A stretch of DNA of 64,000 nucleotides from Rhynchospora pubera. Taxonomy: Eukaryota > Streptophyta > Magnoliopsida > Poales > Cyperaceae. The stretch covers positions 204,329,902 through 204,393,901 of the forward strand of contig CM051459.1 in assembly GCA_028095005.1 (NCBI GenBank), in the 5' to 3' direction. Position 1 is the first letter of the stretch, and every line of letters starts with the position of its first letter. Under the pieces are notes generated by a model. It did no database searches and was not told where the DNA came from. It was given only the letters and a program-made list of their open reading frames with translations. The translations under genes and the position numbers were made by a program. Shown here one piece after another: positions 24,901 to 36,553 of this stretch.

Positions 24901-25217
24901 GTTGGAATCTTAATTAGGGACCGATACAAAGGGGCGGCATAGAGTGTGGATATTTCACAATGCTCAATATGAGGGCGATATTAAGTAGTTGGACTACGGT
25001 CGGAGAATTCCCTGAGGTAATGTTAAGCCGATTTATTATTTTAGGATTTCATATTTTTATTGGTTTAGGGCTTAGGGTTTACAAAATTATTTGACTTTAT
25101 CAATTGTTAATGATCAAATTGCAGTATATCGAGCCGGTTGGACAACCATATAAAAACGAAGACGTTGATGCAGTCGTTTCGGAGGTTATGGACTTCATGT
25201 ATGGGGTATTATTTTAG
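21918..25217 (+). CDS. CACTA accessory protein: Ptta/En/Spm-type region + DUF8039-like + C-terminal Ulp1-type protease
   Basis: Eleven exons: 21918-22232, 22309-22738, 22826-23172, 23253-23426, 23507-23767, 23847-24181, 24272-24457, 24547-24654, 24748-24826, 24918-25016, 25125-25217. They total 2427 nt, 808 residues, with no stop or frameshift. Residues about 40-235 resemble the plant transposase Ptta/En/Spm family (ELWLDIKKMF, RAKELRKKWKEPHRMGSTGY). A mid region in exon 5 (MPCDLFSLDHNNQRIKVAEG to GGRFPWPSFLVD) resembles DUF8039. A lysine-rich stretch follows (SLTKKKPAKKKPKAKE, exon 6). The C-terminus has the C48 (Ulp1) catalytic order: H685 in FHWVVLVIN, D702 in HFVDSLE, Q749 and C755 in GPIQRGGIECGYF. 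Ulp1 enzymes process SUMO or related modifiers; the substrate here is unknown. In-frame preservation across ten introns contrasts with the broken transposase. Domain names are from memory. Confidence 0.85.
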
Positions 25218-25450
25218 GAAAATTTTGACTTGATTTGGTGTTAACTCTATGTATAGTTTGTTAATTTTTGCTACATATTGATATATGTTTTGTGCTTGGT
25301 ATATATATGTGACATCTGATATATGCATGATATATGTTTGTCTGCTGCATGTTGGATTGTATGATGTAAATTGGGTACCAATTTGGTACCAATTCGGCTA
25401 GCAAAATTGGGCTAGCCAATAAAACAGGCGAAATTCAAAAAAAAAAGAAG
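25218..25450. other. 3' region of the Ulp1-type gene
   Basis: AT-rich with repeated TATATG words. No ORF. It is probably 3' UTR and spacer before the right array. Confidence 0.5.
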
Positions 25451-25920
25451 GTATTTTGTAACGGTTATTAAGGAATAACCGTTACAGAATTCATAATTTC
25501 ATTTCTTTTATATCAACAATATCTGTAACGGTTATTCCTTAATACCCGTTACAAAAGACTGGATTCTGTAACGGTTATTAGATTATAACTGTTACACTGG
25601 ATCTAAAAAAATAGTAAAAATGTATTTCCGTCAATAATAGGATAACGGTTATTATATAACAACCGTTATAGAAGCCAGTCTTCTGTAACGGTTGTTATCT
25701 ATTAACCGTTACAAATGTTCTCAATAAAACCGTAACCACCCTTTCCGTCCACTATACCATAACGGTTATTAGATAATAACCGTTACAGAAGCCATTCTTC
25801 TGTAACGATTATTAGATAATAACCGTTATAGATCTGTAACGGTTATTAGACATTCTGTAACGGGGGCTACTGTAACGTTACGTGTACCGTTACAAATGCC
25901 TTTTATTAACCGTTACAGAA
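25451..25920. repeat. Right subterminal palindromic array of the CACTA element
   Basis: About eight or nine full or half copies of the GTAACGGTTATT/AATAACCGTTAC palindrome, for example at about 25455-25488, 25521-25553, 25681-25712, 25757-25788 and 25799-25831. They are more diverged than the internal copies, with truncated ones near 25840-25918. The array runs to within about 20 bp of the right terminus. Confidence 0.9.
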
Positions 25921-25942
25921 GTCGAAATTTCGCGTAGTGTTT

Positions 25943-26169
25943 CCATAGGAGAAAATACTTTCTGAAAATGACCAAAACATACCATATATGTACAATTCGG
26001 TCCGGATTGTACAGAATACGGTCCAAATTATTCTGCAAAAAACTGCTACGTTCGTTTATGTAGGATAATTCGGTCTTGGTTGTATGAAATTGGTCAAGAT
26101 TGTTGTGTGAAAATCTATTGTGCGTGTCTGTGTGTGCGCCTGCACGTGGGCTTTGCTCTAGGGTTAAGT
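25943..26169. other. Short intergenic stretch after the CACTA element
   Basis: It contains two loosely repeated ATTCGGTC-type blocks near 25996 and 26067. Nothing else was recognised. Confidence 0.4.
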
Positions 26170-28630
26170 ATGGATCTGATCTAGGCTAGGAATGAGTCTT
26201 CTAACCATCTAAATTAATTGTTGATTTCATGTTGGTTCCTTCTAATTCATGTAAAATAATATAAATACGACGACAATACCAAATTCTGGCAAGTAAATAG
26301 AAAAGCATGTATAATTTTATAGTTTTAGTCACAATTTTGATGTAAAATCCGGCCAAAATAACAATATAAATATGAGATATCACTAACTTTCATCTTACTA
26401 CTATTAGTTGGTTTATCCTTTGATTTCTAACCTATCCCGTGATAATCTTGTAATCAACTTGTTGGTTTCTCTCGATTTGCCGATTTGCAAAACAACACCA
26501 AAACTTTAAACTAACATATCCATTTTGTGTTTTATAGCTAAATTATTTGAAGAATGGATTAAAGCAAGTATTGCACAAGTTTTGGAGCTTCAAGAGATTG
26601 CATTGGACTAGTTAGAGTCAATAGTTTAGGTATATTTTAACTCTAAACCAATCTCAATCAATTTGTTGTTAAAAAGCTCAGTTTTTTCTGTCCAGCGTAG
26701 TACAACGCTAATTGCCGTTACACAACGCTTTGGTAATTCGCTCTGAAATTGCAAAATCTCTGACAAGAGTGAGGCAGCGTTACACAACGCTCACTAGCGT
26801 TGTGCAACGCTGCATCTTTTAAAGAGAAACTTTGGATTCTGTTATCTCTTCTTGTCAGAGCGTTATGCAACGCTATATAACGTTGCACAACATTGCCGCT
26901 TTATTTGTTGTGCAACGCCATATAGCGTTGGACAACGTGGTCTGATGCAGGCACCTCAACACTGCTCAGACAATGCTGCTGCGTGCATGATCCATGTTCC
27001 ATGTAAGCAGCATGCATGCAAGACAACAGTTTTGTACGCAAATCTGCAGGTTCAGTTTGCTAACGCTGAACAGCGTTGAGCAACACTATCGTTGTGTAAC
27101 GACTTTCAGCGTCGTATGACATTCTGACAATTGTGTTTGAGTTTGTCAGACCTGCTTCCCTTTTCTTAACCCTTCGTTGTCCAATGCTCCCTAGCGTCGC
27201 ACAACGCTCTGACATGTTCCAACGGAACTGTCGAGCTTTTGCTTTGGCTGTTAGTTACTGCGTTGTGCAACGCTTTCTGGCGTTACACAACTCTCTAACA
27301 ACTCACAACGGCATTGCTGTTATCGTTTGATTTTTCAACGGCTAGTCTACCGTTAGAGTCTGTTTCTGACTGGTTTGGAGCTGTTGGCGCCCTCTATTTA
27401 TACCAGCCATTTGGGACTGGTTTGACACTTTTGCAACCTTACTAAATTCTTCCTTTTGAGTTCCAACCAGCTAGAATCATTGCTATATTGTGTTTGAGCA
27501 TTTAATTTGCAAATTCATTGAGATTAGAGTGCTTAGACCAAACCTATTGTCTAATTGCTAGATTAGTCGAGTGATTTGGTTAGAGCCTTAATCTAATTGA
27601 GAGTTGTGCTTGTTCTTTCGAGTTAGGCCGATCCACCTTGAGAGTTCTTGTAACAAGATGATTCGGTTCGAAGTTGTAGACACGTTCGTTGTGGAATTGA
27701 ACGGAGCGCGTCCCTTCGTGGTTAAATATAAACTCTATCATATTAAATATAAAGAGAAAGGAAGAAATAAATCAAGTATCCCTTCAAACTTGAAATATCG
27801 AACGTCTAAAGTTGTGGTTGGATCGGTTTTACTGTCATCATACCTAGAATCACTCCAAAATTAACGTCATGGTTGAGTTCTGCATGAGAGAGAGTGGAAT
27901 CTCGCGTCTTTCGGCGTGAAAACGGTTGTGAGAAGATGTCAAAACGTGGGGAAATAGGTGGAGAATAGTGGAATATAGGATGATTTATGCCTCAAGGTAA
28001 GGTGGGCTTAAATGGTAGTTGGAGACGTGCTAGGGCACATGGAAGACCTTCCTTTGCTGAAAAGTTGCCAAAATCGTGCTTTCCTTAGACAAAAAACATT
28101 CCATACTTTTCCATACTGCTGCGAGCTGGGTGCGTGTGGCTTCCATGTAGTCACGGACTTGGCCGTATGGTCCCAAAACAATATGGGATGAAGGTTAGAA
28201 GAGTCAAGAACCTTCCATAGGTGAGAAGTTATAAAATAGGAGTTCCATATATAAAAACCTGTCAAATATGGACCATACAGCCTACCATGTGGCTGTCCAA
28301 GCCGTATAGAAGATCCAACACAATACACTGTTGGTATTTAGGTCATAACTTCTTTATCTGAATTCCGATTGGTGATTCAAAATTTGTTAAAAAATTTAGA
28401 ACGAGCTCTGCAGTGTTATGGATTTCTTTGAATTATTTTTTCCCCTAAATCCTCCATTTGATACAATTATTGTGACTTATCCACCGACTTCATGTGAAAC
28501 AAGACAAATATCATGGCAGTATTCAATCTTGACAAATGTAGCACAAAATACAATGAATGTAATAATTTGAGTCATGATTTAGGTGTAAAGTCCAGCCAAA
28601 AAATGAATTTAAATAAGAGATATCATATGT
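26170..28630. mobile_element. Probable non-coding LTR-retrotransposon remnant
   Basis: Two diverged direct blocks lie at about 26240-26395 and 28490-28630. Both contain GTAAA.TCC.GCCAAAA followed by AAATA.GAGATATCA, like decayed LTR segments. Between them, 26690-27300 is rich in an AGCGTTGTGCAACGCT palindrome, and 28080-28330 has short GGCCGTATGG/ACCATACAG-type inversions. Both are, from memory, familiar in plant Ty3/gypsy LTRs. No gag, polymerase, primer-binding site or intact LTR pair was found. Boundaries and class are tentative. Confidence 0.35.
26690..27300. repeat. Field of AGCGTTGTGCAACGCT-type palindromes
   Basis: At least ten copies or half copies of the self-complementary 16-mer AGCGTTGTGCAACGCT and variants. 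They include an extended inverted repeat at 26774-26813 and pairs at about 26858-26890, 26905-26937, 27062-27105 and 27258-27292. Spacing is irregular, so this is not a simple tandem array. Confidence 0.75.
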
Positions 28631-29035
28631 TCAAAAAAAATTTCAACTTCAGCTAAATCCGGTAGACAATATGTCAAAAGAATGAACAAAAGACTAAGTT
28701 CTAATGAATAAATTTTATGATTGTTCATGAAAATTAGATGTCTACAAACCCACAGATAAATCACGTGGCATATAATATGATCATTTGGAAAAAAAAAAAA
28801 GCAAAACCTTGAATTCAAATTTCTCTAAGAAAATATAATGAAGAATTTAATAGCCTCCTGCATCGCTGAAAATGCATCATGTTTTTTTTTTAAAGTAAAC
28901 CACGTAAAATGATATCAAACATAGTAATATTTGGAAATTCTATTTGGTTTATGTTTAAACCTTTATTTCAACAATAATTAACAATTAAGGCTCAGTCTTA
29001 TCAGTACCATTCAAAATTTTTTTTCTTCCAGGAAT
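28631..29035. other. Intergenic AT-rich stretch
   Basis: No gene or repeat was recognised apart from short homopolymer runs. Confidence 0.4.
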
Positions 29036-29903
29036 ATTAAAACGGGTGTGATAAGGATCATTCCCACGCGTTTTTCTATTTTTGGCTCTACGCGTTTTCT
29101 ATTTTTGGAAATCACTCTGCTTTCCTCCCTGCTGCGTACGCTCGTCCTCCCTCTCATTCCTCCCTGCTGCGTACGCTCGTCCTCCCTCTCATTCCTCCCG
29201 TACGCTCCCCTCCCCCTCCCCTCTCTCACAGACACTATATATTGATTATAATTGTTGAAGTTAATATATATAACTGTTGAAGTTAATATATATAACTGTT
29301 GAAGCTAATATATATGTCAACTTCAATAATTTAAATTTGCCCACTTCAAATATTACCTTCAACATTTAAATATGCCTAGTTCAACAATTATATATATTAA
29401 CTTCAACAGTTATATATATTAAATTCAACGGTTACATATATAACATTTTAACTTCAATAGTTACATATATAATTTCAACAGCTACATATATAACTTCAAC
29501 AGTTACACATATAACTTCAACTGTTATATATATTAACTTCAACAATTACATATATAACATATTAACTTTAACAATTACATATATAACTTCAACAGTACAT
29601 ATATTAACTTCAACAATTACGATATTGCCTTCAACATTTAAATATATTAACTTCAACAGCTATGAAGTGTGTAGGAGGAAGAGGAGAAGGGTGGGGGAGG
29701 GACGATGTACATGGGAGTGAGGAGGGGGAGGGGGGACGGCGTATGTAGGAGGGAGGAGGGAGGAGGGGACAAGGGCGGGAGATAGTGTACGGAGGAGGGG
29801 AAGAGAAGAGAGTGTATGCGTGAGGAAAGAGTTAGTTACGTACGCGTGAGAATGATAGGAATGATAGAATCGGAAAGATGATCCTAAACAATCCCGATAT
29901 TAA
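29036..29903. mobile_element. Foldback-type element with internal TTGAAGTTAATATATA repeats
   Basis: The ends are related inverted sequences: TTAAAACGGG...AAGGATCATTCCCACGCG on the left, and on the right, read inward, TTAATATCGGG...AGGATCAT...CTCACGCG. The left shoulder is C/T-rich and the right shoulder G/A-rich, again complementary. A 40-bp unit is tandemly duplicated at about 29119-29200. The core (29250-29660) is made of many copies of a 20-22 bp TTGAAGTTAATATATATAAC unit that changes orientation near 29300. No coding capacity. Confidence 0.55.
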
Positions 29904-30397
29904 AAACAGTGTTAGGTTTGGAACCAATATTTAAAACCAATATTTGATCCGCCATTTGGTAACCATCACTATCTTTTAGTTGATACAATTTTCCTCGCGG
30001 ACCTTATCTGCCTCAAGACACAAGTTTGATCTATTAACCAAATACAAACTTCCTTACCTGACGTGGCGGACACGTGCGTTAGCAGCCTCTTGACGAGAAA
30101 CAATGAACACAAGGAAGAACTTGCCATCGACCCATAAAATATTTGAATAATTATTCTCTCACCCGATGAAAATTATGCCATAAAATATAAAATTTCTAAG
30201 TTATCAAATCCGTGCATGATCACTAAATAAAATATTTTATATCAAATAATCATATCATTAAATTAAATATTTTTCCTTCATAAAAGTACAGTCATATTTC
30301 ATGAGGGTTATTTAGAGGTAAGATTCTTTTATTAAAAAAGAAATTCCTTGTAATTATGAAAGAGGTGATACGATTGGAAATTGATTATTGTCATCTG

Positions 30398-30652
30398 CAA
30401 TTTTGTCATTCCTGTCATCGCTAAATATAAAATGAACATATACAACAAATAAAGTGAACATATAGACGATCTAAGTGAACACATACAAACAAATAAATTC
30501 AATGAAAATAAGTTGAATATGCATGTAAACTTCTGAACAAGTGATGACAACACTTATTTGTATGTAAGTGCTCACTTAGATTGTCTATATGTTCATCTTA
30601 TTTGCTGTATATGTTCACTTTGTATTTAGCGATGGCTGGAATTGTATATTTG
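30398..30652. mobile_element. Short foldback MITE related to the 8.4-9.7 kb element
   Basis: Inverted arms of about 100 bp. The left contains GTCATCGCTAAATA (30414) and the right TATTTAGCGATGGC (ending 30636). Arms carry AAGTGAACATATA words. The terminal GTCATCGC core equals the end of the larger foldback at 8402-9749, so they may be one family. Confidence 0.65.
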
Positions 30653-30911
30653 CCGATGGAACTTATAATTCTTGGATACGGTTCGTTGCAAAATAAGCTA
30701 CCATATTTACTTTGGTCCCGGGTTCAAAATCTGAGCTCCCTAAGGTCCACCCAAACCATTCAGTATATTTTAATCTTAAAATCTCTAAAAAACTTATATT
30801 ATATATTGTTTACAATGTTTTTTGAAATATAGTATGTTATTTTCAAATTAGCAAAAGTATAACATTTCAAGGAGATTTGATATAAAGCAAAACTTGTATT
30901 TTTCTTCTTAA

Positions 30912-31050
30912 TTCCGTTTGGATGGTGTGGGAATAAGAGAAATAAGAAAAGAAGTATTGAAAAATGTATAACTTTGTGAAGAATTTAGATTGTTTAGAAT
31001 AAATTTATTTTCTTATTCTCTTATTTTGTAGGGCTCATCCAAACGGAGCC
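30912..31050. mobile_element. Tourist-like MITE, copy 1
   Basis: Hairpin of about 139 bp. The ends are TTCCGTTTGGATGGTGTGGG and, inverted, GGCTCCGTTTGGATGAGCCC. The left arm carries GAAGTATTG and AACTTTGTGAAGAATTTAGA, as in the other copies of this family. Confidence 0.75.
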
Positions 31051-31523
31051 ATATATATTTTAAAAAATTACACGTACGATATGAGTTTACATTAAAATAA
31101 ATTCAATAAAAAACAAAACAATAACGCGTTACTGAATTTGTAAACCCTTGCTGTTAAATATGAAGTAACTACCGAGGTCTAGTAACAACCATTCGGCCCG
31201 AATGTAGAAGCACGCACTGACAACACGATATAAAGTGAGCATGACCTTTCTCTCCAAAAAAAAAAAAAACAAAAACAAAAACAAAAAACAAAACAAAGAA
31301 AAAGAAAAAATGAGCATGACATGTACACGAAATTATGTAACTACTTTGTAACCTAGGTCGAAATATACATAACAACCACAACTTGTTCACTAAATATGCA
31401 CATAATATTTCAATCGCAAGTCATAGTCCAGAAATAGGCACATGCGATCTAGGTGACTAGTCGATTAAGTTTTTTTTTTTTTTTTGATTAATTTTAGGCT
31501 TAGGGTGCACAGTCAATTCAAAT

Positions 31524-31662
31524 TTGGGTGTTTGATTGTCCATAAAAAATGAAAGAGGGGAGAGGCAAGATGGGAAGAGGAAAATAACTTGTTTCCCATT
31601 TTACTTTTGTTTAGTGGTGCCTCATCCCTCTTCCCTCTTTCATGGACAACCAACCAAACATG
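31524..31662. mobile_element. Small hairpin MITE of another family
   Basis: The left arm GTGTTTGATTGTCCAT...GAAAGAGGGGAGAGG is matched by an inverted right arm ending CATGGACAACCAACCAAACA. About 139 bp. No coding capacity. The family was not identified. Confidence 0.55.
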
Positions 31663-32059
31663 GATTAAAATCATCTGCGATACCTCATTCTACGGTACTC
31701 GAATCTCGATAGTCTAATTGAATCTCGGGGTGAAGATTAACAAACGGATATTAATCACGGGACATCTATCTATTGGTGATCGGACGAATCTCGAATCGGA
31801 TACTAGAGAAGGGGATTCATTTCACCAAACACAAAAAAGTAAATCCACCAACCTATATACATTGTCTGGAAATCCGTACATAATACAATGTAAAAATTCT
31901 AACAATATGATTCTTGCAATATCTAAATGATCAAATTTCATATAATCAACATCTTGATGAGTATTAAGTGAATTCTAAACTTATAAAAGTTATTTGACAA
32001 CGCATCGCTCATGCAATTCACTGATTTAGATTCGATATTTCAATTTCAATTTTTTTAAA

Positions 32060-32392
32060 AAACAATGGTGAAAGTAAAATTGTGTTCCGTGCTTGACAAC
32101 AGAGTATTCGTCATCTGTTTTCCGTGCTCACTTTTCGTGCCTTTTTTCATTTCTGCGAAACGGAGAACGGTAAAGTTTTTATTTCATTTAAAAAATAGAA
32201 TGGTTAATGAAACAAATTTCGTCATACGTTTATGTGGAATACAGTTCAAATTTGATAGTTCCATCACGTTTCGTCCAAACGGGATGACTAATGAAAATTT
32301 TGATACATATCTTATCGAAACGAAACGACAAACGAAATTAGAGATTTCGTGACCGTGTTGGATGTTAGACAGGCCTGATGGCAACCCAACAA
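32060..32392. repeat. Possible decayed hAT-like element
   Basis: GC-poor block with many TTTCGT/ACGAAA words and a right end ACAGGCCT (about 32373). That end resembles the terminus of the 36265-36553 hAT-like element. No left terminus or target duplication was found. Confidence 0.3.
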
Positions 32393-32551
32393 TTAGAGTA
32401 CCAAATGATCACTTCCTAAAAACGTATTGTAAACTAATGTAATTAATCTAAATCAGATTTAGATATACCACAACAAAAATAACGGAAGAACACGTAGTTT
32501 GGAATCCTTAAAGTCTGCCCTATGCTGATGCACTAGTGGAGTATTATCATA

Positions 32552-32698
32552 GGGTGCGTTTGGATGAGAGAAGAAGAAGAGGAAGAAGGAAGATGGGAAG
32601 AAAAAAAATTATAAACAATTCAAACTCTTCACAAAGTTACACACTTCCCAATACTTCTTCCCTTCTTCTCTTCTTCCTACACCTATCCAAACGCACCC
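32552..32698. mobile_element. Tourist-like MITE, copy 2
   Basis: Terminal GGGTGCGTTTGGAT and inverse ATCCAAACGCACCC, with ATA on both sides as the target duplication. Internal GAAGAAG-rich arms and an AATTATAAACAATTCAAACT core. 147 bp. Confidence 0.85.
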
Positions 32699-35382
32699 AT
32701 ATATAGGACAGTAAGCACACAATTCAAAGTGCAGATTGCTCTGAATCAACTACCTTACACTCTCTCACAAGGATCTCACACTTGGTAATGGCCAAGTATG
32801 AGAGTAAAGTGGAAGTCCCTCTATCAGAGGACTCTTTCTCTCTGTATTTGAATGAAAGAGACACTTAACACTTCTAAAGAGATCAGATATATAACGAATA
32901 TCTTTATACTTGTAAAAGCACTAATTCAAAGGTCTATCCAAAATTTGAACCTAAAGGAGCAAATAATTATTTACCCAATGCAATATGGACCATCCATTTT
33001 TACGATTTGATCAGATCAGTGGTGTAGATTTAATAATGAGATAAAAGATTTATATCTTTCGTTTAGACCGTGTTAACATCTGCTCACATGGTTGTTTCCT
33101 TTCTTATTTTTTCTTAATTTGTGCACATAGTAAAGAAAAGAGAAAAAATAAATCAACCCTCTCTCATCATACCAAAATCGCCATCTAACAAAATCAACTC
33201 AAATTTCCTTTCTTATTCCCACACAATGACACAATCGGGTGGACTTGTTTGCTAGTCTAATAATATAGACGTCCACCGGCGAAATGATATCAGTCTGGAC
33301 CCTTTCTCAAGCAGTCCGTTTGAATAAGTCTCCACTTATTTCTAACACGTACTTAATCATCAACACTTATTTATGGCTAAATAACCTAGAAAATCATTGT
33401 AATTAGCTTATCCTAAAAAACATAAATAAATCACTATATTTTCATTAGCATTCAAAGAAGCAAGCAATCACGACACTTTTGATGTAATTATGAAGTTGAA
33501 ATTTTATACTTTTGTTTGAGGTTCTATAAGGTTTGAATTTGAGAGTTATTATTTTTCAGAACTGCATGTAAATATGATATTTTTAGAAACTCTTATGCAG
33601 AATATGTAATTTTTACTTTTATCAAAATGCAAAAGAAAATTTTCAAACAAAAAGAAAAAGCAGGTATAATTCTTATTTCAAATATGTAGATTAATTTGCT
33701 GGTTTTTTTCATCCGATAATAAGGACAAGTGGACCTAATACATACCGCGTGACGTACAGGCATGTGATTTGGGTATAACATTCAAAATTTTGCAAACTCT
33801 ATTCAACATCTCCTAAAGTCTTTTAACGAAATTCCTTCTTGTCCAAAATGAAGATACTTTTATTAGTCTTTAACATCTCTATCGGTCGATCGAGGAAACA
33901 GGCTAAGTAATGACGTACTTGCTTTTATTTTCGCTACACACCACACAAAAGATACAAATTAACTCATTTATTAAATCCCAAAAAATCTAGTCTTTGAATG
34001 AAATTCCTAGTTCCTCGTCTAATTGAGCTAATTCCAGTCCATGATATCCCTGTCGACTAGTAAACATGTTGTCAAAAATTCAAAGTCCATGAGGTGCCAA
34101 GATTTTCTCAAAATTTTTACATCTTCAGAAAAGAATGATGTTAAGAAGGTCGATTATATCGAGAAATATCAGTCTATTATACTTCCAAGCAATGTATATA
34201 TGTCAAAATAATAATTTTAAAATGGCTGTTTGACTGGCCTTGTAAGCATGCCATTTTGGAAGAAGAAGAAATACATAATACATGGACTCAGCAAGATGTA
34301 ATGTTTACATAAACATTTTTGGGTAAAACTTTGAAGTAGGAAAATATCGGAATTTGGTTAACGTCGTTTTAATTAAGCTCGAATTACGCCCGTGCCTTGG
34401 TCATCTTTAATCACATCGTTATAACATAACAATGGTTGAGCTACTTTAGATTAGGTAATTGCTTCGACTTCTCGCATTCTTTCATACAATTATTGTGGCA
34501 TGTAGGCAAAATAATTAGGAGAAACAAATTAGATTTGGATATGGATTTTTCATGTTGGTTCTCATCAGATTATTTAAATTTGGTTTTGAATTGTCTCGTC
34601 TCGCGCGAGTTCAACATGATCTTAGTTTTTTTTTTTTTTTGAAAAATTGACAGTGACTGTCACGCAGAATGATCTTTGATTATTAAACTTTCGATCGCAT
34701 TTATTGAATATTATTTTTTGTTAAAGGTGATACAATAATATGTCTTAGATTTTTTTTTTTTTACAGCGGCTATTAAGTTTAATTTACATCAAAACAATTA
34801 CAACATCCAACATCAACTAACTAAATATCTCTCAACATATAAATAAATAATTAAACATCACATTCATCTCATACACTACTACATCAATTACGCATTGGAC
34901 CCGTACACAAACAATTAATAGCATCACAACAACTGCACTAACTGATTTTCCTTTTTTTTTTTACCGTAAAAACATTTATATATCTTCTTAGGCTTTTTTA
35001 TGCACGTCGAAATGCAAAGATGGAGGACATTTGGTTTATCTTAGCAGTGATATTCAAGATGAGCAGCAAGGGTATTTCAATTCCAATTAAAAAAAAAAGA
35101 TTTGAGGGTAAATATTTCAATATAAAGATTAAAAGGGTACATTTTCAAATAAAAAAGATTAGAGCGTATTTTGCTTAAAATAAAAAGGGAAAAGAAAAGA
35201 AAAAAAAAGAGTGAGAAGACTAGCACTAGGCTCACTCTAACGCTCTAATTTGAATTTCAAATTTTGTCAATGATTTTAACGCTTTCAAATATAAATTTTT
35301 GGTGACTGCGATAAGATAGCACAAAAATTAAAGTTAATCGGAACTCGATTTGACCCAACTTTTAACTCCATGCGCCTCTAGC
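32699..35382. other. Intergenic stretch
   Basis: No supported gene. It holds poly-T runs (for example 34627-34640 and 34750-34762) and AT-rich sequence only. Confidence 0.5.
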
Positions 35383-35383
35383 A

Positions 35384-35491
35384 TTTTCTAGTTCAGGCCA
35401 AGTGGAATAATTCAGATTATTACTTGATTTAATTTGGGTTTTGATCAGGGTTATTCAAGTCACAGTCGCATTTGGCCTGAACTAGAAAATA
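35384..35491. mobile_element. Very small hairpin element (about 108 bp)
   Basis: TTTTCTAGTTCAGGCCAA at the left is exactly complementary to TTGGCCTGAACTAGAAAA at the right. The middle is AT-rich. A solo hairpin of this kind is probably a MITE. No target duplication was assigned. Confidence 0.55.
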
Positions 35492-36256
35492 CAACACAAT
35501 TCGCAAGCCATGCCGTTGACAATGGTAATTATATAAAAAAGAACTAACATGATTGAGATATTTTGTTGAATGCATATTTGTAAGTTTGCGACTTAGGAAG
35601 CTTTCATGTAAGCTCTTGTCCCTTTAATTTTCCTTGAAGAGGAGATGCGTGTGCTGTTGATGCTCTTTCATTTTGGAAGAAAAATATGTTTTCTTCAATC
35701 TGACGTAGTATGGTTGAAAAGCAATATATGAGATAAAATATTTTTTTCCCATTCATTTTGTTTATGGTTAAACTTTATATCTAATGATAGAGGCTTTCTT
35801 AAATATTCAAGAGAAATATGTAACTTGGTTTATTATGGAGTCCATTTTACTCTGTTGTATTTTTTGTTCATTATTTTAAATATATGAACTCATTAATTAT
35901 TTTTTCCATTTTAAATATATGAACTCATTAATTAATTTTTTCCCCTGTGAATGGCTGGGCGGATGTGTTTTACCTGATCAGTTTTTGATCCAACCGCATA
36001 AGTTTGGGAAATGATCTGTTTTACTTGACCCATTTTTTTTTTTAAATAAGTATAGTGATTTGTACAGGTCTAGATTAGAAATACCGGGTTAGATCGAGTG
36101 AATTAATTGGCGAGACTTTACAAAAAGGAAAACAAAACAACAATAAAAATAAATAAATTTAAAATTCAATGTTTATTTTTCCCTTAGAGAGCGACCCATA
36201 AAAAATTGCATTGGGATATCTTTCTTGATGAAAGCCAATAGTATAATTTTAAACGG
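35492..36256. other. Intergenic stretch with a local duplication
   Basis: A unit of about 36 bp (TTTAAATATATGAACTCATT and following bases) is duplicated in tandem at about 35875-35940. Nothing else was seen. Confidence 0.5.
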
Positions 36257-36264
36257 ATCATATT

Positions 36265-36553
36265 TAGACCTGGTTAACGTTCGAAACGGCAACGGAATGG
36301 GCCATTCCGTTTGCCGTTCCGTTCCAGAAACGGTATGTACTGAAACGATTCGTTATTCGTTCCGTTTGCAACGGAATGGACGGAACGTAGCGGAACGACT
36401 CAATTTACACTGTATTTCATACCAACGTATGCCGAAATCCGTTCCGTTTACCGTTCCGTTTAAAAAACGAATACCAAAATCTGTTCCGCCACTCGTTCCG
36501 TTTGGACGGAACGTGCACGGAACGAGTAGGACGGTATACCGTCGGCAGGCCTA
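36265..36553. mobile_element. hAT-like non-autonomous element with 8-bp target duplication
   Basis: The ends are TAGACCTGGTTAACG and, inverted, TAGGCCTGCCGACGG. ATCATATT is duplicated exactly at 36257-36264 and 36554-36561. The 8-bp duplication and TAGRCCTG ends fit the hAT superfamily. The interior is packed with CGGAACG/CGTTCCG words and has no coding capacity. Confidence 0.8.

Larger units (their letters stand above)
15740..25939 (+). mobile_element. Complete-ended CACTA (En/Spm) transposon, 10.2 kb
   Basis: The left end is CACTACGGGAAAAAGG and the right end, read inward on the minus strand, is CACTACGCGAAATTTC, so the terminal inverted repeat is about 12 bp and imperfect. TTT flanks both sides (15737-15739 and 25940-25942), the 3-bp duplication expected for CACTA insertion. 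Subterminal palindromes of TCTGTAACGGTTATT type lie inside both ends, a standard CACTA trait. Cargo is a TNP2-type transposase (broken), a 101-residue ORF, and an intact gene with a Ulp1-type protease domain. With a damaged transposase the copy is probably non-autonomous, but its ends look mobilisable in trans. Confidence 0.95.

Noticed and set aside
15762..25920. Regularly repeated palindromes that might suggest a CRISPR-like array
   Set aside because: Plant nuclear context, palindromic CACTA motif, irregular spacers and CACTA termini explain them fully.
28008..28328. 106-residue minus-strand ORF
   Set aside because: It lies in the suspected LTR remnant and shows no gag or polymerase motif.
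26170..28630. Full LTR retrotransposon
   Set aside because: No primer-binding site, polypurine tract, TG..CA pair or protein domain was found. Kept only as a tentative remnant.
30715..30730. GGTCCCGGGTTCAAAATC, resembling a tRNA B box
   Set aside because: No cloverleaf, acceptor stem or anticodon arm around it. It may be SINE debris.
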